Origin: Monosporascus cannonballus
Taxonomy: Eukaryota > Ascomycota > Sordariomycetes > Xylariales
DNA length: 64,000 nucleotides
Direction: 5' to 3'
Assembly (NCBI GenBank): GCA_004154925.1
Contig: QJNS01000017.1
Coordinates: 248,001-312,000, forward strand
Part shown: in pieces, positions 14,500-25,689 of the stretch
How positions within the stretch are numbered: the stretch's first letter is position 1
How the letters are laid out: each line of letters begins with the position of its first letter
Made by a program: the position numbers and the translations under genes
Notes under the pieces: generated by a model
Database searches by the model: none
Seen by the model: the letters and a program-made list of their open reading frames with translations, nothing else
What the model was told of the DNA's origin: nothing

Positions 14500-16300
14500 A
14501 AAAGCGTAGTTGGATAATGTATAAAAACCGTATATCGTTATTATTAATAAAAGATATTTTAGATCGCTTAATTACTATTTACGCATATATAAAGTTAGAT
14601 TTTAAAGGTACGTACCGTCAAATACGTATCAAAAAACGATAAATAAGAGTTTATATATTTCAAATCTTTATTAATATCGTCTCGGTTTTTTAACGCCGTG
14701 ATTACGTTTTAAATATATATCATACGCATATTATAAGGATTAATAAAGAATATATATATACTTTATTATAATAATATATAAATATAAAATAAGGCTTTAA
14801 TAAAATATAAATATTACAGAAGCAAAATGAAAAAACGGTTAAGAAAATATACCTTTTACATTATCTTTATTTATCTTTTTAGATTCTTAAATTTATAAAA
14901 TTATATTAAGATAAAACAAATTACATTGAAATTATTACAATTTAATAATTATGACAAAAGATTTATAATATTTAAAATATTTTTAATAAGTTTGATAATA
15001 AGAAAAATAGTTCAAGTTTTTGAATTATCGTAATATATTCGTATCGAAATAAATCTAGCCAGGTAAATTATTAAGCCATATATATTTTAACTTTGTAAAA
15101 CTATTAAAATTTAATAATATTTATATTTTGAAAATTAACTTTAAAAACATGTATGACGTTATGAAAAGTAGCAATTTATTAATTATATATAATTTCTCGT
15201 TAGAGCTATTATAGATTATTTTACTATTAACTAATTAAAATGAAAATACCAGTTTAATATAAAACAATTCAATTAGTTAAATTAATTCGTTATGATAAAT
15301 TTCGTACTTACGTTCTAGGAGACCAAGAAATAACTTAGTTAATAACTTATTAAAAATTTTATTTTAGTACGAAGTAAGGAAAGAAAGTACAAGAAAAGCC
15401 ACTATTACAACATTAAAAAATATTAAATATGAAAATAGTTTAACTAAGTCTTAGAATTAAAAATATCTGTCGCTTTAGTACTGCAATCACGCGAATTTCG
15501 TTAAAATTAACTATATAAAAATTGAAAAATAAGAGGAACGAGAACGTATTTAAAATGTTAAAGTATATGTTAATTAAAAGTATAAATTGCGAATTATGCG
15601 TTTTATGGTAAGAAAACGTTGATATCGTCATTAAAACGGTATTATCACTAGAAACAATTAATAACCATTGTAATTTTTAAATGGTAATAAAAGAATGAAT
15701 TCATTTTTAGCATATTTTAACAAAAAAAGGTTTTAAAAATATAGAAGAAATATCTACTTGGAGCTTATTATAATTTAATGATTTCTTAATAGATAACGGC
15801 GTAGTGTATATATGATAAAAGCCAAAGTTACGTAAAATATTCGTTAATTGATATGATAATTTCTCGTTTAATAAAATATTTTAATATTACGAAATTATAT
15901 AAAGTGCTAATTTGAAAGTATATTTAGAAAGCGTGAAATAGAATATTAAAGATTGTTTAAAAAGTCGTTTAAATACCAGAAATTCAAAGTAGTATTATAT
16001 AAGATTTATGAAAAATATGTTTTATGATCGATTGCAAATCATTTATTTGTAAAAATTAATATAGATTTTATTATCGATTTATTGTTATTTGTAAGTCAGT
16101 ATAAAGAAAGAAAATTATAACGCTATTTTCGTTGTAATAAATAAAATACCGAAATATTATTATTATATGGCGATAATACCGATATAGACTATAAAGGATT
16201 TAATCGAAATATTAGTATATTATATTTATAATTTATATAATATTTCTAATAATACAATATTTAATCATAGAGCCTTACTTACTAATAATTTTTATAACAC
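14500..16300 (+). pseudogene. Ty3/Gypsy reverse transcriptase and integrase relic
   Basis: Around 14530-14640 the plus strand reads SLLLIKDILDRLITIY then IKLDFKGTYRQIRIKK, the classic Gypsy RT N-terminal palm (P-L-I-x-x-x-L-D-R-L ... K-L-D-L-R-x-A-Y-x-x-I-R-I). Another frame then gives FFNAVITF (N-A-P-A-T-F-Q) and NIYILYYNNI, a mutated catalytic Y-L-D-D-I. Near 16060-16150, IDFIIDLL and YNAIFVVINKI match the integrase blocks S-M-D-F-I-x-x-L-P and D-x-I-L-V-V-V-D-R. Frame changes and many stops exclude function. Confidence 0.75.
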
Positions 16301-18486
16301 AATTTACAATTTATTTATAATTTTTTAGAAATTAAATACAAGTTTTTATTCTTAAATAAACAAATAAACGAAACGTTAAAACTAATTTTTAAAATATTAT
16401 TGATAAATAATTCATAAATTAAATTAAGGAAATTCAACGTTACATTTACTAACAGTATAATTTAGATATAATAATAATTATCTTTTAACCATAAGAATAG
16501 TACTAATCGAAACATTTGTTATATATGCGTTATAAACTTAAAACGAGATAAAAATAAAATAATTTAGCTATTTTAAATTTATTAAAATTTCTTAAAATAT
16601 TGTAACAAACAAGGAAACAGAACGTTGTAAAAAAGGTTTTATAAAACTTGAAATACGTAAAGAAATATTATAATAAAAACCGCTTTTGCAAAGACATTTA
16701 AAAAAGAATAAAGAAGGGCTTTTACAAAATATATTAATAAATAAAGCTCCAATAAAAGCGTTTTAATAAATCTATTAAACTCTTTAAAATTATAACAATT
16801 ATATATTCGAAATTCATTTAAAAAATACGATATTGATTTCTATATACTAAATGCATAATCTGTTTAGATATTACTATTAAAACAGTAATATAATAACGAT
16901 ACGCTTCACGAAAAAAGGGAAAATATTTTTCATATAAATACAAAAAAATAGAAAAATAGAAAAAACTCTAATATATAGAAATGACTGGAATAACAAATAT
17001 TATTTTATAAAATAAAGATTTTCACTTCGGAAACAAATATGTAAAAACTTTAAAATTATTAATTTAAAAAAGAATTATTCTCTATAAAATATTATTAAAA
17101 TGAAAAGAAATTCAAAATAATAAAGAGTTTTTAAACAGACTAGAAATTAAAAATGTCGTAATATAAAAAGAAACTTGTATATTTCTTATTATGTTTTAAA
17201 AAGATATTACTGCTATATTTTGAATTATATTTATTTTATAATACTGTTGCTACGAGCGATATTATATTTGAATATAAAATATAAACTTAATTTGTTATAT
17301 TATCGCAACAAAAGTTATTTATTATTTTTAATTATATTTTTGTTTGCCCTTTTAGCAAGAACAATATATTATTGAGTAATATTAATAAACATATTTAATC
17401 TTCGCTTTTATAAAAGATCAATAGTAATTATAAAGAAAGAACTGTTAAATGTTTAGGTTAAAAGCTATTTAAATATTTTTTTAACTTATTTAATATCTTT
17501 TTTAAAAGATTTAAAAGAAAACGAGTGAGAAAATCGAAACGATAATAAAATTATTCGACAGAAATTTCGAGCAAGAAATGTAGAAAATACGTAAACTATT
17601 CACAATACTATTGATATCGAGTTAACAATAAATTAATTATATAGTTGGTTATAAAATAATAGTAAACAAAAATATATAATCTAGTTAATAAAACTTGTTG
17701 AATTTAAACTTAAGATAAATTAATTTCTTTTCGTTTATATATTACGTTAATAAAAAACGGATTCGTAAAACTAGAAACAAAATTCTATTTTATGTTTTTT
17801 TTAAAAAAAAAAGTATTAATTTTTAAAACAAGCTTAGTTTTATTTTTGTTTGTAATTTTAATTTAGAGAAATTATTGAAAGGGTTAAATAAAATTAAATA
17901 CGAACATTTCAAAAAACCTCGAAATTTATCGTTACGAAATATAAATTAAGTATAAAATTTGTTTTTATTATAGCTTTGTTGTTGTTTTGAAAAGTAACGT
18001 ATTTATTGATATATTTTAAGATTCTCTTAATTTTGTAATAATAAGCCGCTATAAAAATTAAAATTATAATGTAACGAAAGTCCGAAATTTCGCAAATGGC
18101 CTGAAATCGAATTAATAGCGAAAAAAAAGAAAAGGTTATTAAAAGGATATTTATACAATACCCGTTTGCTTTTTTTAGAAAGGTAATTTTAAAACGGTTT
18201 TAAAGAAATTTATAAAAGATTATATCGAGAGCGTAAAAATAGAAATAAAAAGAAAATACAAATAAAAAATCAGTTTATTATTAATTTTTAATAGAAATAT
18301 ATAAAAACTTACAATGAATTTAAAACAGGAGATTCGTTGCAAATAGATATTAAGTTATATATCGGCGAATACGAAAATAATAAAAAGAAAAACTATTAGA
18401 TTTAATAAATTAATTTATATATATTACAAACAGTATACTTAAAGACGGGAAGTATTTTCTGCTAGCAGAAATTTCACTGTCTTAAT
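16301..18486. other. Decayed 3' part of the plus-strand Gypsy relic
   Basis: AT-rich, stop-dense sequence following the integrase relic. The open frame at 17175-17375 encodes only low-complexity Tyr/Leu/Ile residues and is a chance frame. A chromodomain could not be read with confidence, and no 3' LTR in the matching orientation was found. Confidence 0.3.
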
Positions 18487-18620
18487 TGTAACGACTAGGT
18501 GTTTAACTAACTATTAAATCTAAGTCGTATAGGTTTATATTAGTAGAAGTATCGTAGCAATTTGAGTAATAAGATAACTATAGTCACCTTTCGTAATATC
18601 AAATATGTCTTAGATTTTCT
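18487..18620 (-). repeat. Antisense LTR fragment (R-U5 part)
   Basis: It begins TGTAACGACTAGGTGTTTAA, then ACTATTAAATCTAAGTCGTA and TTTATATTAGTAGAAGTATCG, matching the antisense start of the LTRs at 36605 and 52878. After the sequence near the TAATATCAAA block it diverges into unrelated DNA containing GTAGCGTAGCTGTAGC. Probably a truncated or solo LTR of the same superfamily. Confidence 0.6.
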
Positions 18621-19280
18621 TATTAAAATCAAGCCATATTTTAGAGGTTGTAGTTGCGCTTGTAGCGTAGCTGTAGCTAAGTGACTTTTATTACCACGCT
18701 AACCTAATTTATAAAAAACCTATAAAATAGCCAAACCTTCAAAATAGGGCCTAATAGCAAATTGTGATTTTTGGTCCTAAATTAGCATCGTTTTGTATAA
18801 AATCTTTTAAATTTTGTTTTTAAATACGCACATAAAATAATAATAACAAATAATAAAAGAATTTAAAGAAATTATATTCGTATAAGGTTTTAAAAATGTT
18901 TTTTAACGATGTATAAAACTTTTAAAAAGGGATTAATTGAATTAATAAATTAAAAAAAGTAAATATTTTTGATTAATATTATTTTTAATCTAGAACGTCC
19001 TTGTAACTGCAATAATGTAATTACTACATTTAATATTTAGCTATAAATTTTCTTAACGTAATTCGGTATAGGAAAAGTCTATCAAATTATGTTTTTGCTT
19101 TACGAATTATGGTTATTGCGTAATAGCTATAAAGATGTTTCGGATTTAGCTAACCTTAATCTTCTTATAGTCGTAATACAAATATAATAACTTAGACGGC
19201 CGAAAAAATTATTAAACGAGTGTTTTGTAAACAAAATACATTAAAGAAATTTGATTTACGATAATACGACAGGTAATTAT

Positions 19281-19800
19281 GCTGTCATAACCTTAAGGGC
19301 ATTACGGTCGCCTATTTCTTAAATTTAAATTTAACCGTATTAATTTCAACTTTATTTAAAAAAAACTTCCAAAAACTCTTATATATATAAATCTTTTAAC
19401 GCACATATAAAGTATTAAATTTATCATATTTAAATTAATTCCGTTATAATTATAAAACTATTTTAAATTTAATTATCTTTAATCTTTATATAATTACGAC
19501 GTAATAATAATAATCCGTACAAGCAAAAGCATAACTAAAAGGATTTTCCTATAATAAATTATCTTTTAACAGCCTATAGCAACATAATATATACGATATT
19601 TGCGTTATCGTAACTATAAAAGCGTTACGGTCGATAATTTCGCCGAATTTTAATTTAGTTATATTAACTCTAATTATTATCTCAAGAATTCCAAAAAGTT
19701 TTTATACGTATATTAATTTATATTTAGTATATATCTAAAATCTCAAAATTATTTATTTTAAATTGCTATATAAACGAAAAAAATCGGTTATTTTATTAAG
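19281..19800. repeat. Degenerate tandem duplication, unit about 320 bp
   Basis: The block from 19281 (GCTGTCATAACCTTAAGGGC, ATTACGGTCG, later CTTCCAAAAACTCTTATA) recurs from about 19602 (GCGTTATCGTAACTATAAAA, GTTACGGTCG, later ATTCCAAAAAGTTTTTATA) in the same order and spacing. Differences are mostly transitions. No coding content seen. Confidence 0.45.
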
Positions 19801-19854
19801 AAAAGTATTAAACAAAAACCTTTTTGCGCATTTTTAACTTAGACCTCGCTAACT

Positions 19855-20163
19855 CGTTACGGGGATATATGTTAAGAACCAACTGGGTCTGCCAAGAGGG
19901 ACGGTCAGAACACTTGAGACCACCCCCACCGGGTCACGTGATAGGGATCCGAGTGGATCCACGGATCCAGGAGAAGGTTACCATAAGGGATCTAAGAAGA
20001 TGGAGGGAGCTAAAGGAATCACCAGAATAAGGGTTCTAAGGGGATCCAGAGATTAGGAAGGATCCTTACAAAGATATATACTCTCGTTACCTTCCATAGT
20101 TTAGATAGCTTCAGCTTACAACACTTATCAATACCTACAACTTCGTTACCCAAGACTTGGGTG
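19855..20163 (+). repeat. Sense LTR fragment with GGATCC-rich U3 and TATA box
   Basis: This GC-balanced pocket contains GGGTCACGTGATAGGGATCC, further GGATCC words, then AAAGATATATACTCTCGTTA and CCATAGTTTAGATAGC. The same order (antisense) is seen in the solo LTR at 35968-36338. GATATATA is a plausible core promoter. The R-U5 half is missing; the sequence runs into palindromic DNA. Short open frames here (19824-20030, 20161-20382) are not genes. Confidence 0.55.
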
Positions 20164-20186
20164 AGGGAGGAACCACCTACCGAAAA

Positions 20187-20279
20187 TTACCCACGGCCCA
20201 CGGGTAATGCCAAGGACCCATGGGTGACCCATGGGTCCTTGGCGCAAGTCAGAATTACCCGCGGGTATCTAATAGGTAA
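20187..20279. repeat. Nested palindromic pocket with a perfect 33-nt inverted repeat
   Basis: At 20210-20225 CCAAGGACCCATGGGT is followed by a single G and its exact reverse complement at 20227-20242. Around it lie ATTACCC...GGGTAAT arms (20187-20209) and a second ATTACCC at 20253-20260. Similar GGGTACC / ACCCATGGGT words occur near 33780-33900. It would fold into a strong hairpin. The pocket is interrupted by the Copia element and resumes at 25685 (GGTAATGCCAAGGACCCA). Confidence 0.8.
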
Positions 20280-20444
20280 TGTTAGATATAGGAGACATCA
20301 GTTGTGTTCTTGTATTCAGTTAAGTTGTAGGTACTATCGTACGCGTACAACTTTAAGTAACTTAGCCACAAAACATATATGAGCCGATTAGTATGGGACC
20401 TTTCCGTATATGGAGAGCGCTCCGCACCCTCCAGTTAGTTAACA
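20280..20444 (-). repeat. Left LTR (3' LTR in element sense) of the Copia element
   Basis: It starts TGTTAGATATAGGAGACATC and ends CCAGTTAGTTAACA, matching 25525-25684 through TTAAGTTGTAGGTACTATCG, TTAGCCAC and TATGGAGAGCGCTCCGCAC. The LTR remains GC-balanced although the internal region is not. Confidence 0.85.
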
Positions 20445-23049
20445 TACCCTCTTAACGCCTTAAAGCATTTAGGGCATTAATCGTTACATTTTATTACTTT
20501 TTAAAATTATACTTATTTATTTTATCTTTTTTCTAACGATTAAATCCATTTAATTAATTAATTTCTTATCTGAAATAAATCTTAAGATTTTTCTCCGCTA
20601 GTCCAGAGCTTTTATAATATCTATTAATATTAGTTATATTTCAAAATACTTAAAGGCTTTTCGTAACAGATCTTTAATTAATTTATCAGCTAGCGTATTG
20701 CCTATAGGCGTATAATCCACATTAATCAGGTTTTCTTTTATTATTTTTCACAGATAATAATTATATATATTTACGTATAACAATTTTATCTTTAGAAAAA
20801 CGACGTTAATATTGATTAACCGTATAATATATCAATAATTATATTACATATTTAACGGTTCCGTATCCAGGCCGATGTCCCGTTTTTCGATTAATTAAAA
20901 ATAAAATAATTTTTTTATAACCTATACAAAGAATAATAATTCTGTTTCGGTTCTAAAAACAATCATTATACCCTGTATATTTGTTCGCTATCTTATTATT
21001 TTGCGGAATGACTTTATAACGTATGCTTAAAAAATTTTTAATCGATTATATTATTTGCCAAAAAAATCTCGCTTTAAATATTTATCCAATTTTTCTTACT
21101 GAATTATAATATTAACGTTTTCGTACCGATTAGATATAATATAATGTGATTAATAACTTTACAATATATATTATTAAGGTTTAAGTTAAATCGGCCAAAT
21201 CGGGATACAGTAAAAAATGTATTTGATTATATATTAACTGTAACGTATAAAATAAAATCGAATTTTCTTTAATATCTGCTTACTAGGCTTAAATAAGATA
21301 GATCAGGATTCACCAATAGCTTAACATTTCTTATAAACGTTTATAGGTAATTATTTTAATTTTTTTAAAAGTTAAGTTAATTAATTTATTTATGAAATCG
21401 GATTAAAACAGCCAAATTTTTATTACATTTATCTTTTATTATTTCCATTTCGAAAAACCATTATAAATCCTTATTACATATAAAAATATACCGTTTCCGG
21501 ATTTATTAGATTAATTAATAAATAACGTTTTAATTTTTCTTATTATACACAGTAATAATATTGTTTACGAAAAAGAAAAAAAATACCGTTTAACGAATAA
21601 AATAATAAGGTTCGTACGAAACAGAGCTTAATCTCAAATACTTTAATATGTTAATAAATTCTTTCTACGAAAGTAATAATAATTCCTTTAATCAATATCA
21701 TACCTTTTTAATTACAGCATTATATTGCTTAAGTTTAAATCAAACCTAATGGCAATAGTAATTAGGGCTCGAAACAACCTCCTAGCGAATATAAAAACAT
21801 ATATATCGCTATAAGCGTTTTTCAGTTATTAATTGCCTTGTACGACAAAACGGATCTTATATTATTATTACTAGCCGTATTTGTTAAACTTATAAACATA
21901 TACTTATATATATCTTAGGATTCTTTAAGCAAAAAACTGATTAATAATTTCCCAAAATTATATTTTCTTATAACTTTATAAATAAACCTTTTCGACTTTT
22001 CGATGTATCTTTCTTAACAGGTATATAGTTAGCTTTTTATATCTTTACAGCGGTGGCGGTAAATTACGCCTATATATTCGGTTTTATAACCTAAATATTT
22101 TCTTATACATCTTAACATTAAAAACTTTCCAAATAAGGTGATACCTATTTCGGGTAAGTATTTTTCCTAAATTTTCGCAGCTTACTAACCGGTTATTGTT
22201 CGTACTTATAAAAAGGGTTAAACATTTTGCATTAAATACGGTTTCCTATATCTTATATTCGTTTTAGATAATATCAGTTCGGTACGAAATATACGGGAAA
22301 CTTATATTTCCGACCTGGAATGTTTTTTCGTCGTTTATTGCTAGTTTGGATTAACCAGTATAATAAGAACATCAGGTTACCCTTTATTTTTCTATTAGCG
22401 CAATAATCATAACAATTATTAGAGTAAACGCTAGCGGCGATAATAATCCAAAGAACGGAAATAGTTCGAATATAATAATCGTATAAGGATAATCAGTACC
22501 TTACGAACAGTTTTATTTTTCCCGATCCCGTACGTTTTTTACGTTAGTACCATTTTAAAACTATTTTTTCTGTTTAGCCGATAATTGATTTATCTCGTGC
22601 CAATTTTGGTCTTTTTTTATATATGCAAAAGGTGGTTATTAACCTGATTAAGTATTTTTATCTGTCGAAATAGCTTTTGTAACTTATTTTTTAATACGTA
22701 TATAAAGTTATTTTTAAGTTTTTCATATTATTTAAAAAGGTAGCCTTTTCGTTAAATTATATATTTTGAATAGTAATAAGCTTATTAAGTAACGGATTCC
22801 AAATCTTATAAAGATTCGTAAATAGCTAATTGACGAAATAATTTATTTATGTTTTAAAATTTAGCTTTTAAAATCTTTATTTTTTTAGAGCAGTAACTGT
22901 TATAACGTAGGCCATATAGCTATATGTTCGCAGGTAAACTTATTAAAACATCTAATTAAATATTATTACGTTGTTTTTATACGTTAGGTAAATATAGTAA
23001 ATTTTGTAAAGGCTTTGCCAAAAAAAAATACGTATTTAAAGGTACGGTT

Positions 23050-23620
23050 ATATAAGTATATTATCGTTTTAAAGATATATACGATTAAGAACGAAGGTAA
23101 TTTAACGTTATTTTATATCATAATAGCTTTTTTCGTAATTATATCTTTTAAATATTTTATATTTTCGTTTTAAATCTCGGTATATATAGTATTAAGGGTT
23201 TTAGTCTGATATTAAAGTGAAACGACTGGAACATATTTTTAAGCTAATAATTTTTCAAGATTTCTTTATTATATTCGAACAGTTATGGAAATACTTTATC
23301 CTGGTTTTTTAAAACTTTTAAAAAGTATCGGAGCATTGTAATTAATATATTTTGTTTTTAGTTTTTAAAATGAATATTCCAAATAACGTCTGAATATCGA
23401 CCGGTAAGAAATATGACGTATTTATATTTTTTAAGGTTTGTTTCGAAATCTGTAAAATCGATGACGATTTTTTGTCCTAATTAGGAAATTTCTTTCTTAG
23501 ACGTACGGCGTATTTGTCTTTTAGCTTTCGCCTAGCTATATACTTGGTATTCGACTGTTATAAGACCCTTTAGGCGGATTTCTTTCGTATAGGATTGCAA
23601 TTATGCGATTACTTCTGGTC
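23050..23620 (-). pseudogene. Copia integrase relic
   Basis: The minus strand reads AKAKRQIRRTSKKEIS, KIVIDFTDFETNLKKYKY and VIFLTGRYSDVIWNIHFK in one frame, followed by stops. This matches the fungal Copia integrase core: a K-x-R-x-P-x-x-x-A linker, V-D-F-T-D-L with the first catalytic Asp, F-I-T-D-R-Y-S-G-x-x-W-D-x-Y-F-K. Several Gln/Trp positions are stops, consistent with RIP. Confidence 0.8.
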
Positions 23621-25524
23621 CTGGGTGTTTTAATTTTAGGTATTATATAATTTCGTTATCGATTCGTGATAATTTTGCTATTTACGAATTAACGTTTTGT
23701 TTATAGATTGCTAAAGTTATACAGATAATTATTGTATTAATATTTTCGATAACGAAGTAATTAAATTTGTTTATTAGCGTAATAATTATTTGATTATATT
23801 TATTTCGAATAAAACTATTAGTTTTTCGGTTATCTTATTAATAACTCTTTTTCCAGAGCTGTCGAAAAGATATCAGGTTATATGCAAGGTTTTCGTACTA
23901 TATTAGGTCGTACAAACGTAATACTTTCGTACCGCTGATGTTTTAAAGTACTATATCGACTTTTTCGTACCTTTTAATTGGAACGAAATTATTATTTGCG
24001 TATATTTCGTTGCTTTGTATAATTGGTTTAAAATTCAAAAACGTATTGATAAGGTTAAAAATATATATTGTTAACCTTAAATTCAAAATAAATAAATTTT
24101 TAAAGCGTAAAACGAAGCGCTTATAGTATTACGTTAATTAATAATTACAAGATACGCCAGAGTTTATCTTATTCTTTTTAAAGGTTAATCCATTTATATA
24201 AATATTGTTTTATAGTTTTCGATAAACGGTCGATCTTTTTTTAAAAGATGAATCGACGATAATTCGACCCTGGACGTATATCTTTATCTTATCGTTAAAG
24301 CGGAAATCCGTTAGAGTTTTATTAAATAATATATAATAATATTGAGATAATATATATTAAACGCTTAAATAAGTTTTATAACGAATACCTTACGTATTTA
24401 ATTTCTGTCGTTTTTGTGTATTAACGTTTCGGTCCATATAAAAACCTCCACCATTATTTCGTTTCGCTTTACGCCTCGTAGTTCCTTTTCGTAATTAAAA
24501 ATTAATAGGTTTAGCGTTTTCCTAATTAGAATTATGTTGATTAGAGGTATGAGTAAAGACCCTCTAAAACGTCGGAAACGTTATTTTGATGTTTCGTAAT
24601 ATAAATATAAAATAGACCATAGCTCAATAATTTAAAAAGTTAACTGCCGCTTTTTAAAAGCTAATTATATCGTTATTAATCTCGCCCTTTCCTATTATTT
24701 GGAAGATAGTGGTCCATATTTTAATTATAGAAACTAATGCTATATATAAATTATTAACGTATATAATCGTTAGTTTCGATTTTGGAATATTATATTATTA
24801 TTTTAATGCTATAATATGTTATTGTTTTATAATTTATTTATTTAATTATTTGCTAGATTTCGAAATTTGCTTTTATATTTCGTGATATTTTCGTTGGGTA
24901 TTAATTAGGCGCTTATTATCGTATACCTTGCTTAATTCGGCCAATTTGATATATTATTTTCGTAAATTTCTTTTAAGAAGGAAATTCGTTTTTTTAATTA
25001 CTAAAAATATTAATTCCAGGATTTATTTCGTTAAGTCGTTAACGTTTTTATAGAAAATATCGTATTTTTAGTTTTTAAAGATATATGTCGTAAAGTCTTA
25101 ATTATAAGCTTATTTGCTTTTAGTTGTTTCTTTAAGGGTATTTACTAAGTATTTCGTAAAATCAATTTTTTCGATAATTCTTTCAGACAATAAAGATAAT
25201 AAGATGTTAAATTATGCCGCATAGCGAATTCGTTTTTGCCGAAAGAAAGTTATGTCGAGTTTTATTAATTTAATAAGTTACGGAAATAATTGATCGGGAT
25301 CAATAAAGTTCTAAATATTAAGCGCGCATGTTTTAGACTGTAATTAGCTCTTAAAGCGATCCCAATTCTTAGATCCTTTATAAATAATTAAGGACGTCGA
25401 TTATACAATGGCTATTGTTATTATCAGGGTATATAGATAATTAATATTAATATATAACTTATATCGTCTTAGCCATAGCTAATCAGTAAATATATATGCG
25501 AATTAAGCGAATAAGGTTTTTAAT

Positions 25525-25684
25525 TATTAGAAATAGGGAATATCAGTTAAGTTTTTGTATTAAGTTGTAGGTACTATCGCACGCGTACAATTCTAAGTAG
25601 CTTAGCCACGGAACATATATGAGCCGATCAATATGAGACCTTTCCGTATATGGAGAGCGCTCCGCACCTCCCAGCTAGCTGACA
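25525..25684 (-). repeat. Right LTR (5' LTR in element sense) of the Copia element
   Basis: It starts TATTAGAAATAGGGAATATC (expected TG changed to TA) and ends CAGCTAGCTGACA, followed by GGTAA. Differences from the left copy are mainly transitions. Confidence 0.85.
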
Positions 25685-25689
25685 GGTAA

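Larger units (their letters stand above)
20280..25684 (-). mobile_element. Ty1/Copia LTR retrotransposon (RIP-decayed) with GGTAA target duplication
   Basis: Two direct repeats of about 160 bp (20280-20444 and 25525-25684) flank the element, and GGTAA is present on both outer sides (20275-20279 and 25685-25689). Next to the left LTR is TACCCTCTTAAC, on the minus strand GTTAAGAGGGTA, a polypurine tract, giving minus-strand sense. The minus strand near 23.05-23.56 kb reads a Copia integrase core. Total length about 5.4 kb is usual for fungal Copia elements. All frames are broken. Confidence 0.85.

Noticed and set aside
17175..17375. A 66-codon hydrophobic plus-strand frame as a small membrane protein
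   Set aside because: Composition is that of AT-rich noise (Tyr, Leu, Ile), with no conserved motif and within a Gypsy relic.
19824..20382. Two small open frames (68 and 73 codons) as genes
   Set aside because: They lie within LTR-derived and palindromic repeat DNA and have no start context or family motif.
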